A DNA stretch of 64,000 nt, taken from positions 1-64,000 of the forward strand of contig NZ_SISB01000014.1 in the NCBI RefSeq assembly GCF_004310295.1, written 5' to 3'. The notes below the pieces were generated by a model. It made no database searches, was not told the DNA's origin, and saw nothing but the letters and a program-made list of their open reading frames with translations. Of this stretch, positions 9,384-18,615 are shown piece by piece. Numbering within the stretch: position 1 is the first letter of the stretch; every line of letters starts with the position of its first letter. Both the position numbers and the translations under genes were made by a program. This DNA comes from Pseudomonas sp. BGI-2. GTDB taxonomy: Bacteria; Pseudomonadota; Gammaproteobacteria; Pseudomonadales; Pseudomonadaceae.

Positions 9384-10271
9384 ATGTCAGCCGTCTCTGC
9401 GTCACCCGCAATCGCGCCACAAACCTTCGACATTCGTCCGTTCAGCGGCGCTGTCGGTGCCGAAATCATCGGCCTGGACCTGTCCCGCCCGATCAATGAT
9501 CAGGATTTCGCCCGCCTCCACCGCGCGCACCTTGATCATCACGTCGTAGTGTTCCGCGACCAGCGCATCACCCCCGAGCAGCAAATCGCCTTTAGCCGTC
9601 GATTCGGCGTGTTGCAGATCCATGTGCTCAAGCAGTTCCTGCTGGCCGGCCACCCGGAAATCCTCATCGTTTCCAACATTATCGAAAACGGCCAATCCAT
9701 CGGCCTCGGTGACGCCGGCAAGTTCTGGCACTCCGACCTTTCCTATAAAGAATTGCCGAGCCTGGGCTCGATGCTGCACGCCCAGGAGCTGCCGTCCGAA
9801 GGCGGCGACACGCTCTTCGCCGACATGCACAAAGCCTGGGACAACCTGCCCGAGGCGCTGCGCAAAGCGGTCGAAGGTCGTCCGGCGGCGCATTCCTACA
9901 CGGCGCGCTACAGCGAGACCAAATTCGAAGGCAACTGGCGCCCGACCCTGACGCCGGAGCAACTGGCTCAAGTGGCCGAAGTGGTCCACCCGATCGTGCG
10001 CACGCACCCGGAAAATGGTCGCAAGGCGTTGTTCGTCAGCGAAGGTTTCACCACCCGCATCGTCGGTTTGCCGGAGGACGAGAGCAAGCAACTGCTTGAT
10101 GAGCTCTACGCTCACAGCGTGCTGCCGCAAAACATCTACCGCCATCAATGGCAGGCCCACGACCTGGTGTTCTGGGACAACCGCTCGCTGATCCACCTCG
10201 CCGCCGGATGCCCAAGCCATCTGCGCCGCAAGCTGTATCGCACCACCATCCAGGGCGACGCGCCTTTCTGA
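9384..10271 (+). CDS. TauD-family Fe(II)/2-oxoglutarate dioxygenase
   Basis: Likely releases sulfite from an organosulfur compound (taurine or an alkyl sulfonate/sulfate) by 2-oxoglutarate-dependent hydroxylation. 295 residues, family-typical. The iron-binding facial triad is visible as H116-x-D118 in FWHSDLSY and H271 in SLIHLAAG; R281/R282 near the C-terminus fit the 2-oxoglutarate anchor. Start chosen at ATG 9384 after GGGAGTG; a GTG at 9360 is less likely. It leads an operon with an ABC importer (10289-13067), so its substrate is probably what the importer brings in. Which sulfonate, or even whether it is one, cannot be read from the sequence. Confidence 0.85.
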   Translation: MSAVSASPAIAPQTFDIRPFSGAVGAEIIGLDLSRPINDQDFARLHRAHLDHHVVVFRDQRITPEQQIAFSRRFGVLQIHVLKQFLLAGHPEILIVSNIIENGQSIGLGDAGKFWHSDLSYKELPSLGSMLHAQELPSEGGDTLFADMHKAWDNLPEALRKAVEGRPAAHSYTARYSETKFEGNWRPTLTPEQLAQVAEVVHPIVRTHPENGRKALFVSEGFTTRIVGLPEDESKQLLDELYAHSVLPQNIYRHQWQAHDLVFWDNRSLIHLAAGCPSHLRRKLYRTTIQGDAPF

Positions 10272-10288
10272 TTTGTCGGAGAACTTCC

Positions 10289-11314
10289 ATGTCCAAACGT
10301 CTTCCTTTCGCGCCGCTGGCCGCTGCCATCGGTTTGGGATTCAGCCTGATCGCCGGCAGTCTGGTGGCGCCGACCGTGGCCCACGCCGAAGGTGAAATCC
10401 GCATCGCCGAGCAGTTCGGCATCGTTTATCTGTTGCTCAACGTGGTGCGCGATCAGAACCTGATCGAGAAATACGGCAAGCAGGAAGGCATCGACATCAA
10501 AGTCGACTGGACCCAGTTGTCCGGTGGCGCGGCGGTCAACGATGCGCTGCTGTCAGGCTCGATTGATATTGCCGGTGCGGGCGTCGGTCCGTTGCTGACC
10601 ATCTGGGACCGTACCCACGGCAAGCAAAACGTCAAAGCCGTGGCCTCCCTCGGCAATTTCCCGTATTACCTGGTGAGCAACAATCCCAAGGTCAAAACGA
10701 TCGCCGACTTCACCGAAAAGGACCGCATCGCGGTGCCGGCGGTCGGGGTGTCGGTGCAGTCGCGCTTCCTGCAATACGCGGCCGCCAAGCAATGGGGTGA
10801 CAAGGACTTCAATCGCCTCGACAAGTACACCATCGCGTTGCCGCACCCGGACGCCACCGCCGCGCTGATCGCGGGTGGCACCGAATTGACCGGGCATTTC
10901 TCCAACCCGCCGTTCCAGGACCAGGCGCTGGAAAACCCGAACGTGCACGTGGTGCTGAACACCTATGACCTGCTCGGCCCGAACTCACCGACGGTGCTGT
11001 TCGCCACCGAGAAATTCCGCGACGAGAACCCGAAAACCTACAAGGCCTTCGTCGAGGCGCTGACCGAAGCGGCGCAGTTTGCCCAGAACGACAAAGGCGC
11101 GGCCGCCGACACTTACATCCGTGTCACCAAAGCCAAAATCGACCGTGCCGCGTTGCTGAAAATCATCGACAACCCGCAGTTTGAATTCAGCGTCACGCCG
11201 AAAAACACCTACCCATTGGCCGAATTCCTATATCGCGTCGGCGCGATCAAAACCAAACCGGATTCGTGGAAGGATTACTTCTTCCAGGATGCCAAACCGC
11301 TGCAAGGGAGCTGA
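10289..11314 (+). CDS. ABC transporter substrate-binding protein (SsuA/TauA type)
   Basis: Periplasmic binding protein of the NitT/TauT/SsuA class. A signal peptide spans residues 1 to about 31 (MSKRLPFAPLAAAIGLGFSL, cleavage near AHA-EG). The mature part has the NMT1-like fold: LSGGAAVNDALLSGSIDIAG is the characteristic ligand-site region, followed by VGVSVQSRFLQ. About 341 residues. ATG at 10289 with CGGAGAAC upstream, 17 bases after the dioxygenase stop. It is followed at once by the ATPase gene. Ligand specificity (sulfonate versus other) is inferred from the dioxygenase neighbour only. Confidence 0.85.
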   Translation: MSKRLPFAPLAAAIGLGFSLIAGSLVAPTVAHAEGEIRIAEQFGIVYLLLNVVRDQNLIEKYGKQEGIDIKVDWTQLSGGAAVNDALLSGSIDIAGAGVGPLLTIWDRTHGKQNVKAVASLGNFPYYLVSNNPKVKTIADFTEKDRIAVPAVGVSVQSRFLQYAAAKQWGDKDFNRLDKYTIALPHPDATAALIAGGTELTGHFSNPPFQDQALENPNVHVVLNTYDLLGPNSPTVLFATEKFRDENPKTYKAFVEALTEAAQFAQNDKGAAADTYIRVTKAKIDRAALLKIIDNPQFEFSVTPKNTYPLAEFLYRVGAIKTKPDSWKDYFFQDAKPLQGS

Positions 11315-11319
11315 TCGAG

Positions 11320-12180
11320 ATGAACGCCCCTTTGCAAGGCCACACGGCCAGCAACCCGGTCACAGCAGCCCAGGCGCTGCTGTCCGTCGACAATGTCAGC
11401 CTGGAGTACCGCACGCCGCAGCGTGTGGTTCGGGCAACGCATCAAGTCAGTTTTGAAATCGATCCGGCTGACCGCTTTGTGCTGCTGGGGCCGTCGGGTT
11501 GCGGTAAATCGACGCTGCTCAAAGCGGTCGCCGGATTCATTCAACCGTGCGAGGGCGAGATCCGGCTGCAAGGACAAACCGTTCATGCGCCGGGGCCGGA
11601 CCGGATTGTAGTGTTCCAGGAATTCGATCAACTGCCGCCGTGGAAAACCGTCAAACAGAACGTCATGTTTCCGCTGCTGGCCTCGAAAACCCTCAAGCGC
11701 AAAGAGGCCGAAGAACGGGCGTTGCACTATCTGGAAAAGGTCGGTCTGGCGGCGTTTGCCGATGCGTATCCGCACACATTGTCCGGCGGCATGAAGGCGC
11801 GAGTGGCGATCGCCCGGGCGTTGGCGATGCAGCCGAAAATCCTCCTGATGGACGAACCCTTCGCCGCCCTCGATGCGCTGACTCGCCGCAAGATGCAGGA
11901 AGAATTACTGCTGCTCTGGGAAGAGGTGCGCTTCACGCTGCTGTTCGTCACGCACTCCATCGAAGAAGCGCTGGTGGTGGGTAATCGCATTCTGTTGCTG
12001 TCGCCGCATCCGGGTCGGGTGCGGGCCGAAGTCCACTGCCATCAATACGATTTGCACAGCCTCGGTGGCGTAGCGTTTCAGGAGTCGGCGCGAAGGATTC
12101 ATCGGTTGCTGTTCGATGAAGGTCAGTCGCCGGAAACCGAGCGTGAGCTGGATTTTTCCGACATTCGCATCGCTTATTGA
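11320..12180 (+). CDS. ABC transporter ATP-binding protein (TauB/SsuB type)
   Basis: Cytoplasmic ATPase subunit of the importer. Walker A GPSGCGKST near residue 55, Q-loop VFQEFDQLPPW, signature LSGGMKARVAIARALA and Walker B LLMDEPFAALD are all present; the H-loop is VTHSIEEA. About 286 residues with a C-terminal extension after the H-loop, normal for this class. ATG 11320 lies 5 bases after the binding-protein stop, with AAGGGAG as ribosome site. The set binding protein-ATPase-permease is complete. Confidence 0.88.
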   Translation: MNAPLQGHTASNPVTAAQALLSVDNVSLEYRTPQRVVRATHQVSFEIDPADRFVLLGPSGCGKSTLLKAVAGFIQPCEGEIRLQGQTVHAPGPDRIVVFQEFDQLPPWKTVKQNVMFPLLASKTLKRKEAEERALHYLEKVGLAAFADAYPHTLSGGMKARVAIARALAMQPKILLMDEPFAALDALTRRKMQEELLLLWEEVRFTLLFVTHSIEEALVVGNRILLLSPHPGRVRAEVHCHQYDLHSLGGVAFQESARRIHRLLFDEGQSPETERELDFSDIRIAY

Positions 12181-12200
12181 GCCATTGAGAGGAGTGCCCG

Positions 12201-13067
12201 ATGAGCCATTTATCATCTGCGCGTGAAGAATTCGAAACCGTTTTGCAGCCATTGACGAGCGTGCCGGTGGAGCGGGAATTGCCGCTCGCTCAGCGCCTCT
12301 GGCAACAGGCTTGGCTACGTAAAAGCCTGATCCTGATTTTGCTCGCAGTGCTGTGGGAGGTGGTTGCCCGCGTTCAGAACAACGACCTGCTGCTGCCGAG
12401 TTTTCTGCAAACCGGCAGCGCGCTGTATGACGGCTTGCTCAGCGGTGAACTGCTGGGCAAAGTCTGGATTTCGCTGGTGGTGCTGCTCAAGGGTTACTTG
12501 ATCGGCATCGTCCTGGCGTTTGGCCTGACCACGTTGGCGGTGTCGACGCAGTTCGGCCGCGATCTGCTGAGCACCTTGACCTCGATGTTCAATCCACTGC
12601 CGGCGATTGCGCTATTGCCGTTGGCGCTGCTGTGGTTTGGTCTGGGGCAGAACAGCCTGATTTTTGTGCTGGTGCATTCAGTACTTTGGGCCTTGGCGCT
12701 GAATACCTATGCCGGGTTTCTTGGCGTCTCGGAAACCCTGCGCATGGCCGGGCGCAATTACGGCCTCAAGGGTATGCGCTTCGTGCTGTTCATCCTGATC
12801 CCGGCGGCGCTGCCGTCGATCCTTGCCGGGTTGAAAATCGGCTGGGCGTTTGCCTGGCGAACGCTGATCGCAGCGGAATTGGTGTTTGGCGCCACCAGCG
12901 GCAAGGGCGGGTTGGGGTGGTACATCTTTCAGAATCGTAATGAGCTGTACACCGACAAGGTGTTTGCTGGGTTGGCGGTGGTGATCTTGATTGGGTTGCT
13001 GGTGGAGAACCTGGTGTTTGACACGCTGGAGCGGGTCACGGTGAAGCGGTGGGGGATGCAGCGCTAA
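12201..13067 (+). CDS. ABC transporter permease (TauC/SsuC type)
   Basis: Inner-membrane channel of the importer, 288 residues, with about six transmembrane helices (first near residue 36-55) and the binding-protein-dependent permease EAA-like loop around residues 175-205 (ETLRMAGRNYGLKG). ATG 12201 after GAGAGGAG. Last gene of the four-gene operon; a REPIN lies 20 bp downstream. Confidence 0.88.
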   Translation: MSHLSSAREEFETVLQPLTSVPVERELPLAQRLWQQAWLRKSLILILLAVLWEVVARVQNNDLLLPSFLQTGSALYDGLLSGELLGKVWISLVVLLKGYLIGIVLAFGLTTLAVSTQFGRDLLSTLTSMFNPLPAIALLPLALLWFGLGQNSLIFVLVHSVLWALALNTYAGFLGVSETLRMAGRNYGLKGMRFVLFILIPAALPSILAGLKIGWAFAWRTLIAAELVFGATSGKGGLGWYIFQNRNELYTDKVFAGLAVVILIGLLVENLVFDTLERVTVKRWGMQR

Positions 13068-13086
13068 GATTTGCGGTGTCTGATCC

Positions 13087-13192
13087 GGCCTCTTCGCGAG
13101 CAGGCTCGCTCCTACAGTGGATCTTCATTGGATGCAGATTTTGTATTCAACACAAAACCCCTGTAGGAGTGAGCCTGCTCGCGAAGGGGCCA
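13087..13192. repeat. REPIN
   Basis: Inverted pair of REP arms (gcgagcaggctcgctcctac at about 13096-13115 and its near-complement at about 13162-13184) between the permease and the LysR gene. The arm sequence (gagcaggctc) is a different subtype from the one after lapC (gggcaagcctc). Confidence 0.9.
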
Positions 13193-13271
13193 GACCTGCC
13201 AATACATCAGTCAGGAGAATGTTTGCTAGCATTGCGTCTGAATCAACCCAGCCCAGACACGAGTGCTCAGC

Positions 13272-14192
13272 ATGCAACTCCCGGACATGAACCTGTTGGT
13301 CGCCCTCGACGCCTTGCTCGACGAGGGCAGTGTGGTGGGCGCTGCGCGGAGGATGAACCTCAGCCCGGCGGCTATGAGCCGAACGCTCACGCGTATCCGC
13401 GAGGCCATCGGCGACCCGATTCTGGTGCGCGCCGGTCGTGGTTTGGTGCCAACGCCCAAGGCGTTGGAGCTTCGCGAGCAAGTACGCGATGTCGTGGAGC
13501 AGGCCGCATTGCTGTTTCGCTCGGCCGATGCGGTGGAGTTGGGTTCGTTGCGTCGTCGCTTCAGCATCCGCGCCAATGACTTTTTCGTCGGTGTCTACGG
13601 CGGCAAGCTGTTCGACACCCTGGACCGTCAGGCGCCGCATTGCGAGTTGCGCTTCGTCCCCGAAGGCGACGGCGACGATGAAGCGCTGCGCGAAGGGCGG
13701 ATCGACCTGAGCATCAGCAATACCCGGCCGCTAACCCCGGAAGTGAAGGTTCAGAATCTGTTTTCCACTCATTTCGTTGGCCTGGTTCGCGAGGACCATC
13801 CGCTGTTCGACGAAGAGATTACGGCCGAGCGTTTTGCGGGTTTCTCCCATATCAGCATGTCCCGTCGCGGCATTGCTCGCGGGCCGATTGATGCCGCACT
13901 CAATGCCCTTGGGCTGGAGCGGCGGGTGGCGATGATTGCGCCGAGTTTCCACGCGGCGATGTTTGCGCTGCCGGATTCCGACCTGATTTTGCCGGTGCCC
14001 AAGGAAGCGCTGTTGAGTGTGCGGCGCCTGGGTTTGAAGCTGCGCTCGTTTACCCTGCCGATTCCCTTGCCCACCCTGATGCTGACCCAGGCCTGGCACC
14101 CGCGTTTCGACAAGGACCCGGCGCATCGCTGGCTGCGTGAAACGCTCAAGGCCTGTTGCGATGAGACCTGGCTGGCCGCACAACCCTCTTGA
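13272..14192 (+). CDS. LysR-family transcriptional regulator
   Basis: DNA-binding regulator of 306 residues. The N-terminal winged helix-turn-helix (about residues 4-62) reads LLVALDALLDEGSVVGAARR followed by LSPAAMSRTLTRIRE, the LysR recognition helix; the rest is the periplasmic-binding-like effector domain. ATG 13272 is preferred over GTG 13263. It is separated from flanking operons by REPINs on both sides, so it may be monocistronic. The target is unknown; the efflux operon 220 bp downstream on the same strand is a candidate by position only. Confidence 0.85.
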   Translation: MQLPDMNLLVALDALLDEGSVVGAARRMNLSPAAMSRTLTRIREAIGDPILVRAGRGLVPTPKALELREQVRDVVEQAALLFRSADAVELGSLRRRFSIRANDFFVGVYGGKLFDTLDRQAPHCELRFVPEGDGDDEALREGRIDLSISNTRPLTPEVKVQNLFSTHFVGLVREDHPLFDEEITAERFAGFSHISMSRRGIARGPIDAALNALGLERRVAMIAPSFHAAMFALPDSDLILPVPKEALLSVRRLGLKLRSFTLPIPLPTLMLTQAWHPRFDKDPAHRWLRETLKACCDETWLAAQPS

Positions 14193-14205
14193 AGTTCACA
14201 CCCAA

Positions 14206-14304
14206 TCCCTGTGGGAGTGAGCCTGCTCGCGATAGGGCCATCACATTCACTACAGATGTTGACTGATCCACCGCTATCGCGAGCAGGCTCACTCCCACAG
14301 GGTT
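14206..14304. repeat. REPIN
   Basis: Inverted REP pair: arm gtgggagtgagcctgctcgc near 14211-14230 and complement near 14276-14299, spacer about 45 bp. Lies between the LysR gene and the MFS efflux operon. Confidence 0.9.
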
Positions 14305-14411
14305 TATTATTGCTGCATGAAACGCACTTATTACCTGTCAATAAGTCAGTTTTCGTAACGTCCCGCGCTTCTTAAACTGCTTCGGTATTCAAACCCCGGA
14401 GCTTGCAGTAA

Positions 14412-15947
14412 ATGACTTTACTCACGGTCACGGCACCTCTCGCCGCGGCCAGTCCGGCCGCCGTTACGCCCCCGGTCTTCGGCCCGCGGATCATCATCGG
14501 TCTGGTGGGCGTGTTGCTGGCGGTGCTGGTGTCGGGCCTCAACGAGATGGTGACCAAGGTCGCTCTGGCCGACATTCGCGGCGCATTGGCCATCGGCTAT
14601 GACGAAGGCACCTGGCTGGTCGCCAGCTACACGGCGACCTCCGTAGCCGCCATGGCCTTCGCGCCGTGGTGCTCGGTGACGTTCTCGTTGCGGCGCTTCA
14701 CCCTCTGCGCCATCAGCGCCTTCACCCTGTTGGGCGTGTTGTGCCCGTTCGCCCCGAACTACGAAAGCCTGCTGCTGATGCGTACTTTGCAAGGCCTGGC
14801 TGGGGGCGCGCTTCCACCGATGCTGATGACCGTCGCGCTGCGCTTTTTGCCGGCCAACGTGAAGCTTTACGGTCTGGCGGGTTACGCGCTGACGGCCACC
14901 TTCGGCCCTGGGCTCGGCACACCACTGGCCGGCTTGTGGACCGAATACGTCGGCTGGCAATGGACCTTCTGGCAAATCATCGCGCCGTGTCTGATTGCCA
15001 TGGCGGCCGTGGCCTACGGCTTGCCGCAGGATCCGCTGCGTCTGGAGCGCTTCAAACAATTCAACTGGCGCGGCTTGCTGCTGGGGTTTCCGGCGATCTG
15101 CATGCTGGTGATCGGCATTTTGCAGGGCAATCGACTGGACTGGTTCGAGTCGAGCCTGATCTGTGGATTGCTCGGCGGTGGGCTGTTGATGCTGGTGCTT
15201 TTCCTGATCAACGAGTGGTCGCAGCCCATCCCGTTTTTCAAGATGCAGATGCTCGGGATCCGCAACCTGGCGTTCGCCTTGCTGACCCTGGCCGGGGTGC
15301 TGGTGGTGCTGCTGGCGGTGATCATTATTCCGTCCAGCTATCTGGCGCAGGTCCAGGGTTATCGCCCGGTTCAGACCGCACCGATCATGTTGTTGGCGGC
15401 CCTGCCACAGTTGATCGCGCTGCCGCTGGTGGCGGCGCTGTGCAACCTGCGTTGGGTCGATTGCCGCTGGGTACTGGGGCTCGGTCTGAGCATGTTGGCG
15501 CTGTCCTGCATCGGTGGTTCGCAGCTGACGTCGGTGTGGATTCGTGACGATTTTTACGTGCTGCAATGGCTGCAAATCTTCGGTCAGCCCATGGCGGTAC
15601 TGCCGCTGCTGATGCTCTCCACCGGCAGCATCACGCCGATGGAAGGCCCCTATGCCTCGGCCTGGTTCAACACCGTGAAAGGCCTGTCAGCGGTGGTCGC
15701 CACCGGTGTGATTGAGGCGTTGACCACGGCAAGGCTGCATTTCCATTCGACCATGCTGGTGGACAACCTTGGCAACTCCCCTCTGGCCGACAGCGACAGC
15801 GCTGGCCTTGCCCATCGTCTGCATGAGCAGGCCGTGGTGCTGACGTCATCGGATCTTTATCTGTGCATGACCGGCGTCGCGTTGGTGCTGATCCTGCTGA
15901 TTTTCTGGCTGCCGACGCGGATTTATCCACCGCGCGCACCGACATGA
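14412..15947 (+). CDS. MFS drug-efflux permease (DHA2/EmrB-like)
   Basis: Proton-coupled inner-membrane exporter, 511 residues, about 14 transmembrane segments, first at about residues 28-48. The motif-C-like region AGYALTATFGPGLGTPLAGLW (about 155-175) marks antiporters of the major facilitator superfamily. It overlaps the next gene by the ATGA arrangement at 15944-15947. With the HlyD adaptor and NodT channel it forms a complete EmrAB-TolC-type tripartite pump; the substrate is unknown. Confidence 0.85.
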   Translation: MTLLTVTAPLAAASPAAVTPPVFGPRIIIGLVGVLLAVLVSGLNEMVTKVALADIRGALAIGYDEGTWLVASYTATSVAAMAFAPWCSVTFSLRRFTLCAISAFTLLGVLCPFAPNYESLLLMRTLQGLAGGALPPMLMTVALRFLPANVKLYGLAGYALTATFGPGLGTPLAGLWTEYVGWQWTFWQIIAPCLIAMAAVAYGLPQDPLRLERFKQFNWRGLLLGFPAICMLVIGILQGNRLDWFESSLICGLLGGGLLMLVLFLINEWSQPIPFFKMQMLGIRNLAFALLTLAGVLVVLLAVIIIPSSYLAQVQGYRPVQTAPIMLLAALPQLIALPLVAALCNLRWVDCRWVLGLGLSMLALSCIGGSQLTSVWIRDDFYVLQWLQIFGQPMAVLPLLMLSTGSITPMEGPYASAWFNTVKGLSAVVATGVIEALTTARLHFHSTMLVDNLGNSPLADSDSAGLAHRLHEQAVVLTSSDLYLCMTGVALVLILLIFWLPTRIYPPRAPT

Positions 15948-17041
15948 ACGCTTCACTGAAACAGAAGGTTTTTATGACGACTCAAACAAAGCAAAAAGTG
16001 GTTGTCGGCGTCGCCGCAGTGGTGGCGGTCGGCGTGCTGATTTACCTGCTGACGCCAGGTCTTTTCGGTAAACGCACGCAGCAGAACACCAACGATGCCT
16101 TTGTCTCGGCGGACTTCACCCTGGTGGTGCCTCGCGTGGCGGGGTTCATCAAGGACGTGCTGGTGGAAGACAACCAGCAGGTCAAGGCCGGGCAGTTACT
16201 GGCATTAATCGATGACCGGGACCTGCGCGCCGCCGCCCAAGCTGCCGACGCCGAGACGCTGGTGGCCAGGGCGCAACTGCAAAACGCTCGGGCAACCCTT
16301 GAGCGCCAGGCGTCGGTGATCGCTCAAGCCCAGGCCGCCGTGGTGTCGGCCAAGGCTGAGATGGCCTTCGCCGAGCATGAATTGAACCGCTACAACCACC
16401 TCGCCGGGGTCGGTGCCGGCACGGTGCAGAATGCTCAGCAAGCGCGCACGCGCATCGATCAGGCCGCCGCGCGATTGGCCAACGTCACGGCGGTGCTGGC
16501 GGCTGAGCGAAAGCAGGTGGAGATCCTCACGGCTCAGCGCGATGCGGCTGACGGTGGATTGAAGCGGGCGCAAGCGGCGCTGGAAATGGCCAGCTACGAA
16601 CTGTCTTACACGCGCATCGTTGCCCCTCAGGACGGCATGGTGGGCGAGCGGGCGGTGCGGGTCGGTGCTTACGTGACGCCGGGCAGCAAGATTCTGGCGG
16701 TGGTGCCGCTGGCGCAGGCTTACGTGGTCGCCAATTTCCAGGAAACCCAACTGACCGACGTGAAGCCGGGGCAGGACGTGCAAGTGCGTGTCGACAGCCT
16801 CGGTGGCGAGGTTTTGACGGGGCGCGTCGAGAGCATCGCGCCGGCCACCGGTGTGACGTTTGCTTCGATCAAACCGGACAACGCCACCGGCAACTTCACC
16901 AAGGTTGTGCAGCGGATTCCGGTGAAGATTGTTCTGGAACCGGGTCAGGCATTGGCCGGCCGGTTGCGGGTGGGGATGTCGGTGGAGGCGAGGATTGATA
17001 CGGCCGGTGCGGCGACGGCGTCTGAGGTGGTTCAGCGATGA
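15944..17041 (+). CDS. HlyD/EmrA-family efflux adaptor
   Basis: Periplasmic membrane-fusion subunit of the MFS pump, 365 residues. One N-terminal transmembrane helix (about 20-40), lipoyl half-motif VPRVAGFIKDVLVEDNQQVK near residue 65, coiled-coil hairpin about 100-210, second lipoyl half IVAPQDGMVGERAVRVG near 225, and beta-barrel with FQETQLTDVKPGQDVQV near 265. ATG 15944 overlaps the permease stop (ATGA); an ATG at 15974 is an alternative. Its stop overlaps the next gene's ATG, again ATGA. Confidence 0.87.
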   Translation: MNASLKQKVFMTTQTKQKVVVGVAAVVAVGVLIYLLTPGLFGKRTQQNTNDAFVSADFTLVVPRVAGFIKDVLVEDNQQVKAGQLLALIDDRDLRAAAQAADAETLVARAQLQNARATLERQASVIAQAQAAVVSAKAEMAFAEHELNRYNHLAGVGAGTVQNAQQARTRIDQAAARLANVTAVLAAERKQVEILTAQRDAADGGLKRAQAALEMASYELSYTRIVAPQDGMVGERAVRVGAYVTPGSKILAVVPLAQAYVVANFQETQLTDVKPGQDVQVRVDSLGGEVLTGRVESIAPATGVTFASIKPDNATGNFTKVVQRIPVKIVLEPGQALAGRLRVGMSVEARIDTAGAATASEVVQR

Positions 17042-18615
17042 AGAGCTTTGTTGACCGGACTGACGCCTTCGCGAGCAAGCCCGCTCCCACATTTAATCTG
17101 CGGGGTGCCCAAGTTTTGTGCGCAAAAAGAGATCCCCTGTGGGAGCGGGCTTGCTCGCGAAGAGGCCGGTGGCTTCAACTCACCTTTTGCGCCTTGCTGA
17201 TCATGAGCCTTACAGCCTGCACCGTCGGCCCCGACTTCCAGAAACCTCAAGCACAACAAATCACCGAGTGGTCGAAACCGTCCAAAGCCGCCGCCAGTGA
17301 AGCCGTACCCACCGACATGAACGAGCGCTGGTGGGACGTCTTCAACGACCCGAAACTCTCGGCCCTGACCCAGCGCGCCCTGACCGACAACCTCGACCTG
17401 AAACTCGCCAGCAGCCGCTTGCAGCAAAGTCGCGCCGCACGCCAGGCGATCACCGCCGACCGTTATCCGAACACCGCTGTCACCGGCAGCTACGGGCGCA
17501 AACGTAACAGCGGCGAAGGCCTGAACGATCCATCAGGCAACAACGGCGACTCGGCGTTCAACCTCTGGGACGCAGGCTTCTCCGCGTCATGGGAACTGGA
17601 TTTCTGGGGCCGTGTGCGCCGCGAAACCGAAGCCGCCGACGCGACGCTGGAAGTCGCGGAAAACGATCGCCGCGGTGTGCTGCTGTCGGTGCTCGCCGAA
17701 ACCGCTCAGGACTACATCCAACTGCGCGGCGTACAAAGCACTCGGGCTGTTACCGAACAAAACCTCGATGTCGCCCGCCACAGCCTGAGGCTCTCGCAAC
17801 TGCGTCTGGCCGATGGTGTTGCCACTGACCTGGACGTCGCCGAAGCGGCCGCCCAAGTCGCCGCCATCGAGTCGCGCCTGCCCGCGCTGGAACAGCGCCA
17901 ATCACAGCTGATCAACGCCTTGAGCTTGCTGATGGGCGAACCGCCTCAAGCGCTGCACGCCGAGTTATCCAGCGACGTGCCCGTACCGCAAACCCCACGT
18001 CAGGTCGCCATTGGCCTGCCGTCGCAGCTGGCCGAACGCCGCCCGGATATCCGTCAGGCCGAAGCCCGCCTGCATGCCGCCACCGCGAGCATCGGCGTGG
18101 CCAAGGGTAACTTCTATCCGCGGATTACCCTGTCGGGCAACATCGGTTCACAAGCCATGCAGCTGAGCGATTTCGGTTCCTGGGGCTCGCGCTCGTTCGG
18201 TATCGGCCCGCAATTCAGTCTGCCGCTGTTCGACGGCGGCCGCCTGCGCGGGGTCCTGAATCTGCGCGAGGCCCAGCAACAGGAAGCCGCCATCGCCTAC
18301 CAGCAAACCGTACTACGCGCGTGGCATGAAATCGACGACCAACTGAGCGCCTACAACGCCAGCCAACTGCGCCGCGACAGCCTCGCCGAAGCCGTCCGCC
18401 AAAACCAGATCGCCCTGCGCACCGCGCAGCAGCAATATGTGGAAGGGGTGGTGGACTTCGTCAATGTTCTCACGGTGCAAGGCGCGTTGTTGGCGACTCA
18501 GGAGCAGTTTGTGGAGAGCTCGACCGGGGTGTCGCTGGCGATGGTGGGTTTGTATAAGGCGTTGGGCGGGGGATGGGAGTCGGTGTATCCGCTGGCAGAG
18601 ACGGCACAGCGCTGA
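17038..18615 (+). CDS. NodT-family outer-membrane efflux lipoprotein with an in-frame REPIN
   Basis: Outer-membrane channel of the pump. The mature part is a standard NodT/OprM-like protein: lipobox SLTAC with Cys at residue 61, CTVGPDFQKPQ, two OEP repeats, DFWGRVRRETEAADA near 190. 525 residues versus about 480 usual. The extra length is at the N-terminus: ATG 17038 overlaps the HlyD stop (ATGA), but 17065-17166 is a REPIN read through in frame, adding about 34 residues (FASKPAPTFNLRGAQ...) to the region before the hydrophobic signal segment LTFCALLIM. No good alternative start lies between the REPIN and the lipobox. Whether the extended signal still works is unknown. Confidence 0.85.
   Translation: MKSFVDRTDAFASKPAPTFNLRGAQVLCAKRDPLWERACSRRGRWLQLTFCALLIMSLTACTVGPDFQKPQAQQITEWSKPSKAAASEAVPTDMNERWWDVFNDPKLSALTQRALTDNLDLKLASSRLQQSRAARQAITADRYPNTAVTGSYGRKRNSGEGLNDPSGNNGDSAFNLWDAGFSASWELDFWGRVRRETEAADATLEVAENDRRGVLLSVLAETAQDYIQLRGVQSTRAVTEQNLDVARHSLRLSQLRLADGVATDLDVAEAAAQVAAIESRLPALEQRQSQLINALSLLMGEPPQALHAELSSDVPVPQTPRQVAIGLPSQLAERRPDIRQAEARLHAATASIGVAKGNFYPRITLSGNIGSQAMQLSDFGSWGSRSFGIGPQFSLPLFDGGRLRGVLNLREAQQQEAAIAYQQTVLRAWHEIDDQLSAYNASQLRRDSLAEAVRQNQIALRTAQQQYVEGVVDFVNVLTVQGALLATQEQFVESSTGVSLAMVGLYKALGGGWESVYPLAETAQR
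17065..17166. repeat. REPIN inside the NodT coding sequence
   Basis: REP arm gcgagcaagcccgctcccac at 17071-17090 and its complement gtgggagcgggcttgctcgc at about 17140-17159. The pair lies between the ATGA start and the signal-peptide core of the NodT gene and keeps the frame. Confidence 0.88.
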
